The notes under the pieces: model-generated
What the model was told of the DNA's origin: nothing
Databases searched by the model: none
What the model saw: the letters and a program-made list of their open reading frames with translations, nothing else
Made by a program: the position numbers and the translations under genes
Part shown: in pieces, positions 19,476 through 29,840 of the stretch
Position numbering within the stretch: position 1 is the first letter of the stretch
Layout: the number at the start of each line of letters is the position of its first letter
NCBI GenBank assembly: GCA_963662175.1
Contig: OY759215.1
Span: 29,204,066 to 29,268,065 of the forward strand
DNA from: Aradus depressus
Lineage: Eukaryota; Arthropoda; Insecta; Hemiptera; Aradidae
DNA: 64,000 nt
Direction of reading: 5' to 3'

Positions 19476-19499
19476 ATTATTAATATAAATACATTGAAT

Positions 19500-20030
19500 T
19501 AATAATATATACATCATGATAGTAATAGCTCACAATTAACAATTTCATTTATACAGAATGTAAAGAGAAAATTAATTTTTATTATCAACTCACCCTCCCG
19601 AGCCGCCTCGCAATCCTCTCGTTGAGGCTTAGAAACCCGGGGCTGTTTGCTTGTCAACCCAGCAAATATGAGGATTGGACATTGGATAATCCCAGAGCAT
19701 GGTGCAGGAATCAGGGAACAAATCCGATCATGTGTTCTCCAGGACTGTTCAGCAAACAGGAACCTATGACATGGCCGTGAACTGTGCTGGAGTGGGGCTG
19801 ACAGCACGTTTGGAGCATATTGTCCATGGACAAACACAGAACTATGGACATCTGACTAGCTATCTATAATGGAAATTCACTACTCACAGTAGTATTATTT
19901 TGAAACCCCCTCCCCCCCCCCCCCCCCCCCCCAAGAAAAATTAAAAATGTACTTTCTTATACCAACCACGCTTACAGATCTCTCTCTCCACCTCCCCCAT
20001 CTCAAAATTATTTCATACTGGCATTACTGG
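19500..20030. other. Unclassified sequence with a C21 tract
   Basis: A 107-codon open frame exists on the minus strand (19514-19837) but matches nothing I recognise. C21 at 19912-19932. The stretch at 19945-20040 (tttcttataccaaccacgc...) is a copy of a repeat also at about 21950, 22090 and 59525. Confidence 0.35.
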
Positions 20031-20039
20031 GTATATGAA

Positions 20040-20240
20040 AGAATTGATTTGGTGTGAAGTGAGTTAAGCCTCCTCCCTATTCCTCCTCTTCCCTTTGACC
20101 GATTTGGCTGAACATAAATAGGCTTCGTCGATTTGCCGATTAATCAAAATCAATAAGTGTCGTTCTTGTGTGCTTCTGCATAGACAAAATTTCGTGTTGA
20201 TCCATCGGGAGTTACTGTGTTATAGACTGTCAACGACTGG
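20040..20240 (+). repeat. R-family repeat fragment
   Basis: gagttaagcctcctccctattcc, ccgatttggctgaa, tttcgtgttgatccatcgggagttac are R modules in order. Confidence 0.55.
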
Positions 20241-20329
20241 GGGCAGAGCCTTTCCACTCATTATCAACCTGGTCTATTCGACTAGTTCTTCTGAAAATTA
20301 ATAGGCGTTGACCGTTGTTAGAAGATTCT

Positions 20330-20720
20330 GATTGCACATGTAGATTCTGATTGCACCTCCAGCTCGTCGGCGGTGGAGACCTCCAGGAGGATTCCCCCCC
20401 TCCTGGCGGGTCGGCAGGACCTGATGTTGATCCCAAGCTCTCTCGGGGTCAGCTTGTCAAGGGCAGTCTCCAGTGAGCATGGGTCCGTCTCCTGGATGGG
20501 AGCTACCACCGCCACTTAGGTTCTCGGTCTGGTGAGGCCCCCAGCGGCTGCGGTCCTCGTCAGCTCCTTCAAGATGATATTTTTCTTGATGACAGCTGGT
20601 GGGGCGGCTGGTTGAGTTGGTGGGGCTGCTGGGGCGGCGGATGAGGCCGTCCTCGGCTTCTTCTTCTTTCTTCTCAGCACCTCGGTCCACTTTTCTTCCG
20701 GGGGGGGGCAGGGTTAGGTC
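20330..20720 (-). pseudogene. LINE ORF1 (gag-like) fragment, frameshifted
   Basis: On the minus strand one frame has KWTEVLRRKKKKPRT, an Ala/Pro-rich linker and VIKKNIILKEL, ending at a stop near 20518. A second frame continues with DKLTPRELGINIRSCRPARR and GGILLEVSTADEL. Together this is the ORF1 layout of R1/Jockey-group LINEs (basic, low-complexity, then an RNA-binding segment with the R-x-AR-x-GG-x-LLEV pattern). The break between frames makes it a pseudogene. A GC island with G23 at 20787-20809 lies just upstream of it on the minus strand. Confidence 0.65.
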
Positions 20721-20929
20721 TAGGAGAGCGGGGGGGTTATTGAGGGGGGGTAAATTTTTAGCTGCAGGCTGGATGTTGGGCTTCGTGGGGGGGGGGGGGG
20801 GGGGGGGGGCAAGAGAAGTAGGGGAGGTTGGGGCTGGTCGTTGAGCCTCCTTCAGGGGCCGGTACACCCGTAAAAAAATAAAAAAAATATTGCACTTGTA
20901 ATATAGTGTGTTGATACATTCATTCTATC

Positions 20930-21060
20930 GGGAGTTATAGACTATACACCTTTGGAAACAGAGGGTCGGAAAACATGAAATTCCGGTGAATATTGAAGAC
21001 CAAATTTCTGACAGATTACATAACTTCCTCTATACTTCTTATAGCTACCGATTTGATTGA
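20930..21060 (+). repeat. R-family repeat fragment (reverse modules)
   Basis: ttgatacattcattctatcgggagtta, then ctgacagattacataacttcctc, the R start read on the other strand. Confidence 0.5.
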
Positions 21061-21115
21061 AAATGAGTGTCGTGTTGATTTTTTCCAGCATTTTTTCCAG
21101 AGGTGTCTTCTTTTT

Positions 21116-21157
21116 TGACAATATTTCGAGTCACTTTCATGTCCCTTCTTCTGGTCA
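21116..21157 (-). ncRNA. Hammerhead-like motif, family H, core mutated
   Basis: Minus strand: core CAGAAGA (21153-21147; second base altered), stem II of about 7 pairs with one mismatch, GAAA (21127-21124), ATAT (21124-21121), then U17 at 21120. Stem I pairs 21119-21116 with 21154-21157 (4 pairs, all Watson-Crick). The good stems with a damaged core suggest a decayed ribozyme. Confidence 0.45.
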
Positions 21158-21267
21158 CTATGAGCAGGAGAGTTCAAGAGTCTCTTCCAGACAGAGACTT
21201 CCATATTTTGGTTAAAGTTTCTCGATAGTCGCAAATAACTTCCTCCTGGAGTTACATTCTGGATAAT

Positions 21268-21320
21268 TGAGGGCGCCGGTAGATCAGAGGTATCGCGCTA
21301 GCCTACTCAGCTCATGACCC
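21268..21320 (+). repeat. tRNA-derived SINE head fragment
   Basis: gcgccggtagatcagaggta gives an A-box-like start; the B box is degraded. Confidence 0.5.
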
Positions 21321-21499
21321 AGCTCATGGTATGTTTTTTAAACTTCTCTGGGATGTAGAATTGTTCTGTCTTCTTTTTTTGACAATATTTCGGGACACTT
21401 TGACGTCTCTAACAGGAGAGTTCCCGAAATATTGTCAAAAAAGAAGACACCTCTGGAAAAAATGCCGGAAAAAAATCAACATTTCAACATCCCAGAGAA

Positions 21500-22560
21500 G
21501 TTTAAGAAACAAATCAGTATCGTGTCGATACATTTATTCCATCATTGAGTTATCATTTTTGGAATTGAGGGATAAGAAAACATGAAATTCCGGTGAAACC
21601 TCAACATAATTGTCATAACTTCTTCTATACTTTGTATAGTTGGAAAAATAAAACAGACTGGGAAAGTCTAATATGTTTCCAAAGGAAGTTTTCCGCTGTG
21701 GTACAGTTAGATAGAAGAGATTGGGAAGCTGTCAGAAATGATTAAGACAAACGGCAAATGAAGCAGGAGGGAGGGTAAATATTGGAGAGATGGGAGGCCA
21801 GGGTTACCAATTTGTCGAGGGTGACCCGTGTCAGCATAGGGCACGCCTATATATCTATCACCTCTAGACTCCCCTCGCCCCGTCTTAGCCTCCAGCCTAA
21901 ACCAATTTGATTTTTACAGCCTTTCTAAATATAAAATATGTGATTTGGCCACTACAGGACTTTCTTATACCAACTATGCTTTTACAGCCCCCTTCTCAAG
22001 ATCCTTTCATATTGGCAGTATAGGGTATTTGAAAGTAATGTTGGCGTCAGTTTTTATTGTTTTATTGTAAAATTAAATTCAGAGAGTGACTTGTACCCAG
22101 TAATGCCAGTATGAAATGATTAATATACATAAGAATGTCTTGTAATGACCACATTATATACATTTTATTTTATTCGTTGCTACGCGATGCAAGTTAAACA
22201 TTACTTTGAAATATTTCCTATTTTATATTCTTTGAGGGGCTACCTTTGGTCGTATTGGCCCTATCTGCAAACTCATGACAAAAAGCTATTGGTAATTTAA
22301 TAGGTAATATTTTTAGTTAGAACTACTTTTTCGATAAAACTAACTGTTTTTGGTTAAATCAAGGAAATGTCCAAAAATAATTGTTTCAAAACGACATTCC
22401 AGAATGGTTTTCGGCATATATCTCAAAAACCGGACCACCTGCGAAAAATCGTTTTTAATATGAATTATGAATTTTAGTATCCTTTGCAAATTTGACTTGA
22501 GAAGATTTTTGATTGAATCATAAATATATGTGGTATCTTGTAAAATTTACTTAGCCACCG
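21500..22560. repeat. Mixed repeat debris with a hairpin
   Basis: 21520-21650 is R-like. The repeat ggacttt.ttataccaa...tttcatattggcagta at 21957-22030 returns inverted at about 22088-22145 (cagtaatgccagtatgaaatg...), making a hairpin. From 22180 to 22560 nothing is recognised. Confidence 0.4.
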
Positions 22561-22589
22561 AGCGTCCAGACGCTAGCTGACCAGAATGG

Positions 22590-22755
22590 TCTGAAAACAA
22601 TGATGATCACGATGCTCAAATGGTTTAACGACGTGCACATACTTCCCGGACGTCCTGCTACCCCTCGACTTTTACGTGGGTGCAGCCTGATCATTGGATG
22701 TCCCAAATATTATCAGGTCACTGCGACTTTAACTCTAAGCTCTTTTTTTTTAAGA
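22590..22755 (+). pseudogene. R1-type LINE ORF2 remnant, left part
   Basis: About 22680-22740 encodes SLIIGCPKYYQVTATLTL, similar to the ITGCSRYYEF segment of the copy at 13.65 kb. The frame breaks at a T run at 22741-22749. Confidence 0.5.
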
Positions 22756-23330
22756 GTTAACGGTTCATGGTGCTTTTGACTGTTTTGTTATTATGTCATA
22801 TATCCATTATTTTACTTATTTCTTATATATAAACCCCATTTCTTTAATTTAAAAAAAAAATTATATTTTCTTGCTATTATTTTCTCTCGACTCAAATACT
22901 TGTGTCACTTTTGATCTTTGTGATCTCAGTGCAAGCCGAAACCGTCTTCAATGTGTTTTTTTTTTTTATTTACAAACAGATATTTACAAATGTATAAAAA
23001 TAAGCAAATGTGTGCTAATAGAGAGATAATGACAATGTCAAAATGTGAAGAGGGGAGAAATCACTCAGTGGTGACACTCCCCAATACAACAATTAATTAT
23101 CTCTAATTAGTTTACTATTTTAATTATCTCTACTTATTTACTTATTACATTTTTATTTTTTCTTCATTTTTTTCCATTTCTTCTAAATTATTTTTTTAGT
23201 AGGTAATTTATTCTATCATAAAAATTACACCTATTATTTTGATTTTATATACTATGATTACTCACACATTCAATTTTTTTATTATTATTATTTTTTCTTC
23301 TACCTCATCGAGACTTTAAAACATGTTGTA
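22756..23330. other. AT-rich insertion between two LINE parts
   Basis: Low-complexity T-rich sequence, no gene. LINE-like sequence stops before it and resumes after it, so it is probably an inserted element of unknown class. Confidence 0.35.
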
Positions 23331-23535
23331 GGACAAAGCTAGGGTGGAGTTGATTCACAGGATCGTATTTGGGACTGGTTATGCGGCAGCTGGTGACGGA
23401 AAGCGACTTACCCGATGTTCAGCCGATTCGTCATATCGTTGCTGGAGCAGAAGCAGACACTGTAAGATGCGTGGGGGACGATCCGATCGGCGCAAATTGT
23501 TCCACTACTTTAGGCAGGGTGATATTGCTCCATAG
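23331..23535 (+). pseudogene. R1-type LINE ORF2 remnant, right part
   Basis: gacaaagctagggtggagttg aligns with the segment after the zinc knuckle in the 13.8-kb copy (gacaggcctaggatggagtc). One frame reads RVELIHRIVFGTGYAAAGDGKRL, comparable in place to RAALIRRTGSYLGLNLPGL in the 55.1-kb copy. Confidence 0.5.
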
Positions 23536-24440
23536 CAAGTTGCGCTCTCATTTAAAACAAAGTTAAATGCTTGTAACTGAAATAAAAGTGAAATAATTTA
23601 AATAAAGATTTCCAATCCGATATGTTGATGATATCTAGTTAAAGAATGCTAAAGAAGGTTGAAACGTGTTAAGAGAGTGGTTGTGGCCGGGTGGGAGCAG
23701 CCGACAACTATTCCTGAGGGAGGCTATTATTTCCAACAAGGGGACTCCATGATCTCATTAACGTTCCTCCGACCAGGTCTTTATCTGGGGGAAGGACGGG
23801 GCCAAGTAACCCGCCCGAAGTCTCATCCGCACATTTAATGTCGTCAATTCACCTCCGGCATCTCTGGTATCCACACGGAGCGGACCTTCTTGTAACATGT
23901 CTTTGTCAACCACACTGGGTCTCTGTGGGATAGGAAAGTGCTTCTGGGGAATGTGTTTGGTCCCCGAAGGTAATGAGATCAGCCAACCTACATCGTGTTG
24001 AAGTGTGCATTCGGTAACCAAATTACGAACTTAGGTCTTAAGGACCCCAATGTTTGGTCCATGGAACAAAACTACGCTCTTTGTCAATTTTGCCCCATTG
24101 TTTTTGATGGTAGTAGAGCTAGAGTATAAGCGCCCAGTTTAAGAGCTCAAGCTGAGGATCTTGAGTGGATATTTGGTGTTAGGATGCAGTTTTCTGGTGT
24201 GGATGGAACCCTGCAAGTTAGATAAATATCTCCCATGAATTATAACCGGCTGCATACAGAATTGAAGAGGCTATGAATATGCAGCCCGCGGGGCCTCATC
24301 GTTATCCCTCCTCACAGCTTACTGACCACTTTCACAACCTGTCATTTTCTTCTCAGTTATTTGTTCTGTTTTTTTTTTCTGCTTCATTGTTGTTTATCCA
24401 TATGAGGAACATGTTCATGCGATATCATGTGTGCCAAATT
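23536..24440. other. Unclassified; one unrecognised open frame
   Basis: An 87-codon minus frame at 23758-24021 is open but has no domain I recognise and could be chance. No repeat ends seen. Confidence 0.3.
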
Positions 24441-24444
24441 CAGG

Positions 24445-24640
24445 TGAAAATTATTAGTATTCCCCTCCTTTTCTTTGGTCGATTTGGCTGAAAATCAATA
24501 GGATTTTGTGTCGATACATTCACTAAAACCGAAGTTATCAGACTTTTTATAGGTTTTCCTTTTCCCCTCCGGTTGATTCCGCTGAAAATTGATAGGTGAC
24601 GTCCTTTTATAGGGCTTTGAATTAACATATGAGTTAGTTA
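24445..24640 (-). repeat. R-family repeat fragment
   Basis: ggtcgatttggctgaaaatcaatagg and gtgtcgatacattcact are R modules in reverse order. Confidence 0.55.
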
Positions 24641-24715
24641 TTATGACTCATGCCCGGGCTTTAACTACAAGGTCATATCGCCCACTGCAGAGCGCTCTTT
24701 CGCCATTGAACAGTG
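24635..24715 (-). repeat. tRNA-derived SINE, 3' part only
   Basis: ttattatgactcatgcccgggctttaac... through gagcgctctttcgcc matches the SINE tail; the tRNA head is absent. Confidence 0.65.
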
Positions 24716-24848
24716 TTCGGCTATTTGAGTACCTTCCTCATCATCTGAATTATACCTTGATGATGCACAGAACACTAATTGTGCAACTGTCGTTGACTGA
24801 TTTTTTTTAAATATTGGCTATTTCACAAGGTATATAAAATATATGGGA

Positions 24849-24882
24849 CTACTTTCGGTATTGCTACCATCTTTAGCAACGA
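24849..24882 (-). ncRNA. Hammerhead-like motif, family A, core mutated
   Basis: Minus strand core CTAAAGA (24876-24870; G5 changed to A) and GAAA (24856-24853). Stem II sequence is intact. Predicted inactive. Confidence 0.45.
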
Positions 24883-24905
24883 CTTAACAGATTGTTCCAT
24901 TTGTT

Positions 24906-24943
24906 GTGGCTGAAGATGGTAGCAATACCGAAAGTACTCCCAT
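24906..24943 (+). ncRNA. Hammerhead-like ribozyme, family A
   Basis: Core CTGAAGA 24910-24916, stem II GGTA/TACC with loop GCAA (24918-24929), GAAA 24930-24933, self-complementary AGTACT 24933-24938, C17 at 24939. Predicted cleavage is 24939/24940. Stem I pairs 24940-24943 with 24906-24909. Confidence 0.6.
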
Positions 24944-25035
24944 TTATGTATATATTTTATATATCTTGAGAAATAGACAATATTTTTAAAACTTTCGTTT
25001 TTCTTTATATTTTTTACTAAGTGTTTCACAATATC

Positions 25036-25780
25036 TCTACAAAAATGTTAAGGATCATTAAAAAGTCACCTTGCTTCAGACCAGAGCTGACCTGGAAGGG
25101 TTCCGAAAGCCCTCATTGGAACTGGACATTGGGTACAATAAATCAAAAGTTCCCTTCGGTTCTTAGCTAAGCTGGTAGCCGAAGAACCTTTAAAATGAAC
25201 TGGCTTCCAAACTAATTTTAAAAAAAAACCTTCTAATAAGTCGCCAAAACTTTGTCCCCCCCTGCGCTCCAGAAGCTGGCAAACGGAGAGCTGGAGATAA
25301 ATCTGCTCCAATGGTTTTGCTAACTAGTTAGCAAGACTTTTAATTAGTTTTTTTTTCTTCTTGCAGGGGTGTGGGCCGGGTGTAGATGATGGATGTTCCT
25401 TAATTGAGGTGATGTTCGACATTTTAGATGTACCCCTGGGGGCCTCTGCACCGGCTCTCCACGTGTCGTCTGATGGATTGCTCCCCATTGCAAAACCCCA
25501 CGGCCATCTTCGTGGACGACGGCAACACCTGCTATAACTTTCCACGCAATCCTCTCCTTCTCTGGGAGAGGGGGGGAGAATCACTAGATGACGGCTCTTT
25601 TCAGTTTCGTTTTCTTCTCCAGAACATAAGTGGTCTCCGGCACGAATTGCGTTACCAAGAAAACAAGAACGAAGGTCGCATTATTCGACCGTGATGTCCT
25701 TTCAGAGTTACTTCACCCTGCTATAAAAATCAATATATTAATTATTAAGTGTTTGCTCTCCCTCTAAAACCAATTAATCG
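25036..25780. other. Unclassified, moderately GC-rich
   Basis: Several overlapping open frames of 80-90 codons exist on both strands (25066-25311 minus, 25428-25694 plus), none with a recognised domain. T runs near 25350. Confidence 0.3.
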
Positions 25781-26240
25781 AATGGGCTACAAATAAATAC
25801 TTACATTCTAAATTCTCATACTTCTGCCGATACATTCATTATATCGAGTCGTTCCCTTCAGGTTCCCCTCAGATTTTAGCTGTAAATAATAATAAATAAA
25901 TAAATAAGTACCTTCATTTGGTGCTTGCTTTCCTTTTGTACCCTGAGGTAGAAGTTTCTCGTACCAAAAACCAGCAGTACTCTGGCCAACATGCTCGCAT
26001 TCCACTTCCCTGAAAATCTCCTCTCGAACTAATTAATACGTTTTGTCCTTATAGGGTTTTGAATTTAAATATAAAATTTCACGTAGATACCGTCTTCACA
26101 TCAGTGGTTATTGAGGTTTTTGAGTGGTACCCCCTCTAATCCACCTCCCCTTCTGCGGATTACGCAGAAAATTAGTAGGTGTCGTACTTATGGGGTTTAG
26201 AATTCACATATGAAAAGTCGTCACAGTACATTCATTACAA
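25780..26240 (-). repeat. R-family repeat pieces
   Basis: ttctgccgatacattcattatatcg, gggttttgaatttaaatataaaatttc, gttattgaggtttttgag and gcagaaaattagtaggtgtcg are R modules in reverse. Confidence 0.55.
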
Positions 26241-26259
26241 GTGCAGTTATTATTTTTTT

Positions 26260-26410
26260 AATATTTTGTTGGTATTATTGCATATTGTGACCTGAGAACG
26301 TCCCGAAATGTCATCGTGTAAAGACACTTCCCGAAAAGTTATCAAAAAATATTATCTTAAGTTTAATTTATTTAAAAAAAATGATCTACTGTATTTATTA
26401 TATACTTTAT
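26260..26410 (+). repeat. Family G repeat fragment with a deleted hammerhead-like motif
   Basis: gtattattgcatattgtgacctgagaacgtcccgaaatgtc lines up with the family G motif, but half of stem II is deleted. The preserved gtgacCTGA supports C as the ancestral first core base in this family. Confidence 0.55.
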
Positions 26411-26411
26411 C

Positions 26412-26740
26412 TGTTAGGTTAGCTTTTATGACTCATGCCCGGGCTTTAATTACGAGGTCATATCGCTTATTGCCAGAGGGCTCTTTCGTCACTCTGGTGG
26501 ATTTGAGCCCGATTCTACTGTGGGAATCCTAAATCATTTTTATTCACCTAGGGCAGGGGTCTTTAATGAGTACCTGACATCGTACAGGCTCGGGACCATC
26601 GCTTAACATCCCATCCGAAGGACGGCGTGCTTAAGTTTATTTTACCTTCCAGATAAAATAAACTCAGGGCCTCGGTCGGGTCGAACCCACGTTCTTGAAT
26701 TCAGAAGCTAAGCACGCATACCACTGAGCTACCGGCTCTG
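26412..26740 (-). repeat. tRNA-derived SINE, near full length
   Basis: Read on the minus strand: agccggtagctcagtggtat (A box), then a slightly altered B box (gggttcgacccg), an inner hairpin (agtttattttat...aaaataaac), and the tail ending catgagtcat. Confidence 0.8.
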
Positions 26741-27136
26741 AAATTCCATATGTGATTTCAAAACTCTCTAAGAACATCACCTAATGATTTTTAGCTCAAA
26801 CTTTGGGGGGGGGGGGGGGGGGGGGGGGCGCCAAAACATAATTCTTTTTTTAAATGCAACTGTCCAAGGTTTTGTACGGTTATAAAATTACACTGTTGAT
26901 GATCTAAATTATTTGATGAAGATTTGATCGCATGAAGCGATTTCAATCATGTTAAATATTACTTTCGCATGCTGCTCTTTCGTAAAGCTCCTGAACCATA
27001 TATTATTTTTTTACAACAGCTTGCGTGCTTTATGCAATTCCCCTTGATATATGTTACAGATGTCGATTAAACATCCACCGCAACTACTAATAATTTAGAG
27101 ACAACATTAATTTCGTTCTTTCGTAATCAGGCAGAT
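26741..27136. other. AT-rich sequence with a G24 tract
   Basis: G24 at 26805-26828. No gene seen. Confidence 0.4.
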
Positions 27137-27244
27137 GTCCAAATTGAAATCAGATCTGATATCGACCTATTTTTTTAGCCATGAATTATATACCAACTTA
27201 TTTATCTATATAACAGCTAAATTATAGGTATAACGTAAATTATG

Positions 27245-27283
<39 letters not shown>

Positions 27284-27377
27284 CGACGAATAACGGATAA
27301 TGTACTTCCCCAGCGCGAATTATGCAATAACATTGTTGCTTTCTCTGTGAAAACAATTTACCGGATCGGTTTTGTGT

Positions 27378-28198
27378 TAAGGCTAGTACAGACATGCGAG
27401 CAACGAACCGAGCACTGTTCGGCTCGTTTTCAGTTTTCAACGAACACACTCCAAGCCGAACAGAGACGAGCCGAGCATTTGGATGCTCCAAAACCATACT
27501 AAGGAACATAACCTGCACAAATTAACCTGCAGATAACAAATTTACGTTTATTTGTATATCATTTTATTACTATTCAAAATCTTCAATCAGAAAATGCTCA
27601 AGGTAGGTAGCTACTTACGTAATTAATTTACATATTTGTAGTACAATTAATACGGATACGAATTTATTATGATACGTAATTTATTTTTACATGTAAATTG
27701 TTTAAAATGAACACTTTTTTAGGAAAAGATGGATAATTCCTCCCAAGCATCCAATCTCTTTATTTTATTAAAATGTAATTTGTGTTTTAAATCCCATATG
27801 ACTGGGTACTGTCTCATAGCCTGAGCAAACTGAATTTGAAGCTCCTGAGACCAGTCTTCAGAAGCCATAATAAAATATAATTTATTGAATAATATTTAAA
27901 TATATATTTAATTTAAAAAAAAAAAAGAACGTGCCTTTGCAAAAACCTAAATATTTGAGAAGGTTATAATATTGGTTATAAACAACAGTGCTCGGGTCAA
28001 GTCGGGAAGGTTCGGCTTGGTACCAGTCCACACACACCGCAGCCCGAGCCGAACATTCCTTTGATGGTTCGTCAAAAAACCGACAACAGGTGGAGCAGAC
28101 CCCGAGCCTCCCTTGTTCGTCGAGCGCCTGCGCACTATTCCCCAGGCATGCGCACTGACTAATGTTCGGCTCGTTGCTCGCGTGTCTATACGCCTCTT
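27378..28198. mobile_element. PIF/Harbinger-like element with MADF fragment
   Basis: The left end aggctagtacagacatgcgagcaacga returns inverted on the right as gttgctcgcgtgtctatacgcct. The left sequence resembles the GGC..GTAC-type Harbinger ends. The interior has GC-rich palindromic words (ttcggctcg) on both sides and one protein fragment. About 820 bp, so non-autonomous. Confidence 0.6.
27719..27868 (-). CDS. MADF-domain fragment
   Basis: A 49-residue frame starts at ATG 27868 and stops at TAA 27721-27719. It contains EDWSQELQIQFAQAMRQYP, VIWDLKHKLHFNKIKRLDAW and EELSIF, which follow the MADF pattern (hydrophobic helix, Pro, WD, aromatic spacing, aW..l). MADF/Myb proteins are the second protein of many PIF/Harbinger elements and help bind the ends. 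A full MADF domain is about 80-90 residues, so this is truncated or the first exon of a spliced gene. Its place between the inverted ends supports a transposon origin rather than a host gene. Confidence 0.6.
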   Translation of the reverse strand: MASEDWSQELQIQFAQAMRQYPVIWDLKHKLHFNKIKRLDAWEELSIFS

Positions 28199-28489
28199 TA
28201 AACCTCCCCCTAATCCCTTCTTTCCTTTTGGCCGATTTGGCTGAAAATCATAAAAAATTAAAATATACACATTAAATCGTCCAAATTGAAATCAGATCTG
28301 ATATCGACCAATTTTTTTTAGGCATGAATTATATCCCAACTTATTTATCTATATAAGAAAATTGGAAATAACGATTATAACTTTGGGCTCAACATAAAAA
28401 ATTGAATAATTGTCTATGTAATAATGAATCTATCGAAATATGTATGTGTATCCAGCGAGACTAAGCGGGTTTCTGGAAAATTAATAGGT

Positions 28490-28725
28490 GTCATTCTTAT
28501 AGAGGTTTGAATTCACATATAAAATTTCTTGTCGATATATTCATTACAGGAGCAGTTATAAAATTTTTTGTGTTAAGCTTTCCCCCTAATCCCTCGTTTC
28601 CTTTATCTGATTTGGCTGAAAATCTATAGGTGTTGTCCTCATGGGGTTTTGTTTACACATACAAAATTTTGTGTCGATACATTTATTCTATCGGGGGTTA
28701 TCGTGTTCACAGACAGACAGGATTT
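28490..28725 (-). repeat. R-family repeat copy
   Basis: Reverse R modules: aaattaataggtgtcattc, cttgtcgatatattcattaca, tgtgttaagctttccccctaatccc, gtgtcgatacatttattctatcgg. Ends in a T run. Confidence 0.6.
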
Positions 28726-28870
28726 TTTTTTTTTTTCATTTCATCATGGAATCAGAAAACCAATAAAAAACTAATATGAAGATGGCTGATGTAGTGAGAA
28801 GTGATTATTTCACAGGATGTCAAATATAAGATAGTCTGACCTCTCACAGATTTTTATTGGTAGTAATAGC

Positions 28871-28904
28871 TAGCCGGCTTTCGAGGTTTCCCTCATCATC
28901 AGGC
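28871..28904 (-). ncRNA. Hammerhead-like ribozyme, family B, minus copy
   Basis: Minus strand core CTGATGA (28902-28896), stem II GAGG/CCTC with a GAAA tetraloop, GAAA (28882-28879), then an 8-nt self-complementary stem III (AGCCGGCT) and A17. Stem I is short (GC/GC). Confidence 0.55.
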
Positions 28905-28938
28905 AGTCTGATAAAAAATTAAAAAATTTTAACAAACT

Positions 28939-28975
28939 GCCTGATGATGAGGGAAACCTCGAAAGCCGGCTAGCT
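28939..28975 (+). ncRNA. Hammerhead-like ribozyme, family B, plus copy
   Basis: Core CTGATGA 28941-28947, stem II GAGG 28949-28952 with CCTC 28957-28960 around a GNRA-type GAAA loop, GAAA 28961-28964, AGCCGGCT 28964-28971, A17 28972. Predicted cleavage 28972/28973. Only two stem I pairs are obvious. Confidence 0.55.
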
Positions 28976-29039
28976 ATTACTATCAATAAAAATCTGTGAG
29001 AGGTCAGACTATCTTATATTTGACATCCTGTGAAATAAA

Positions 29040-29310
29040 AAACTAGATATCGAATTTCTGACTGATTACATAACTTCCCCTATACTTTCGTATAGCTAGA
29101 GAATTTTGAAAAAATGGGTATTTCCACCTGAATGAAGGAAGGAGGGTTCAGGGGAGGGGACTCAATACAAAAATTCTAATATATGCCGAAGTAATGAATT
29201 TATGGACACAAAATTTAGAATGAGGATTTATGTGAATATTAGCGCAAACGTTCGACTGGTTTTAGAGGGGAAATGCATTGCCGGTGATTCACCGACAACT
29301 TTTTATTTTT
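29040..29310. repeat. R-family repeat pieces
   Basis: Reverse R start (ctgattacataacttcccc at about 29070) followed by forward R 3' part ending ccggtgattcaccgacaactttttt at about 29280-29306. Confidence 0.6.
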
Positions 29311-29319
29311 CGAATTTCA

Positions 29320-29840
29320 TGAAAAGATTAAATTTCGGTGAAAAATTAACATCGAATTTCTTAACTTAAATTTAAATTTCAACTAAAATGTTCATGTTAG
29401 AGGAAACCCTATACACGGAAACGGAATTTTATTCTCACTGTTCAAAAAGAATAATATAATCACAATAAAGAATCATGTTTCATATCCAAAAACATTATTT
29501 CATACAAAGCTTTCATTTTTATTTTTTGGGCAGAGTTCCTCCACACCTTAAAGGTCAGTCCAATGTACGTTATTGTTTTATTTATTCATTTATACATTTT
29601 TATTTATTTAGACTTTTTCATACATTCATTTATAATTGATTAATCTATATATATTATTTTTCATATATTGTTATAGTTACATTGTTTTCTTTCTTTTCTT
29701 TATCTCGCACATTGGGATCTGATGATGTGACGTAAGAACGTCCCGAAACATCCTTGGGGTAAAAACACTTCCGAAGAGTTTTTTGAAAAATAGTTATCTT
29801 AATTTTTATTAAATTGAAAAATGTCATGTGTCAACTCATT
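29320..29840 (+). repeat. Family G repeat, uninterrupted
   Basis: Most complete G copy; its position near 29475-29490 corresponds to the errantivirus insertion point in the other copy. Carries the hammerhead-like motif at 29713-29756. Confidence 0.65.
29713..29756 (+). ncRNA. Hammerhead-like motif, family G
   Basis: Core CTGATGA 29719-29725, stem II GACGT/ACGTC around AAGA, GAAA 29745-29748, then CATC. Stem III is weakened by one change (ACAT) and stem I is poor, unlike the 12.3-kb copy. Confidence 0.45.

Larger units (their letters stand above)
21085..21485. repeat. Inverted-repeat element with hammerhead-like motif (family H)
   Basis: The arm at about 21081-21127 (ccagaggtgtcttcttttttg...) returns inverted at about 21425-21475. 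A partial SINE head (21268-21310) and other debris lie between. A further left-arm copy occurs at about 21370-21395. The minus-strand motif in the left arm is at 21116-21157; the right arm keeps only CGAAATATTGTC, so its core is lost. Confidence 0.6.
24811..25035. repeat. Palindromic element with divergent hammerhead-like motifs (family A)
   Basis: Left words aaatattggctatttcac and gggactactttcggtattgctacc return inverted as ggtagcaataccgaaagtactccc and gaaatagacaatattt. The right edge ends near gtgtttcacaatatctct, the terminal word shared with the other A copies (34482, 51520, 52170). Confidence 0.8.
27137..28363 (+). repeat. Pair of about 86-bp direct repeats flanking an insert
   Basis: gtccaaattgaaatcagatc... 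at 27137-27222 recurs with few changes at 28279-28363. Between them lie a 36-nt A tract (27243-27278), an R end, a Harbinger-like element and R modules. The pair could be remnants of LTR-like ends or a duplicated target. Confidence 0.6.
28806..29036. repeat. Palindromic element with divergent hammerhead-like motifs (family B)
   Basis: Arms of about 105 bp: tatttcacaggatgtcaaat...tcaggcag (left) returns as ctgcctgatgatgaggg...gacatcctgtgaaata (right). The centre is about 30 bp of AT-rich sequence. Confidence 0.85.

Noticed and set aside
20599..20844. Gly/Arg-rich plus frame
   Set aside because: Complement of the LINE ORF1 fragment and the G23 tract.
22925..22975. aagccgaaaccgtc as another hammerhead
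   Set aside because: GAAAC context is present but no CTGANGA core or stem II could be found upstream.
24750..24795. cttgatgatgcac...gtgcaac as a hammerhead
   Set aside because: Has a stem but lacks the GAAA segment and cleavage-site palindrome.
27240..27518. Frames through the A36 tract
   Set aside because: Homopolymer translation, no conserved residues.
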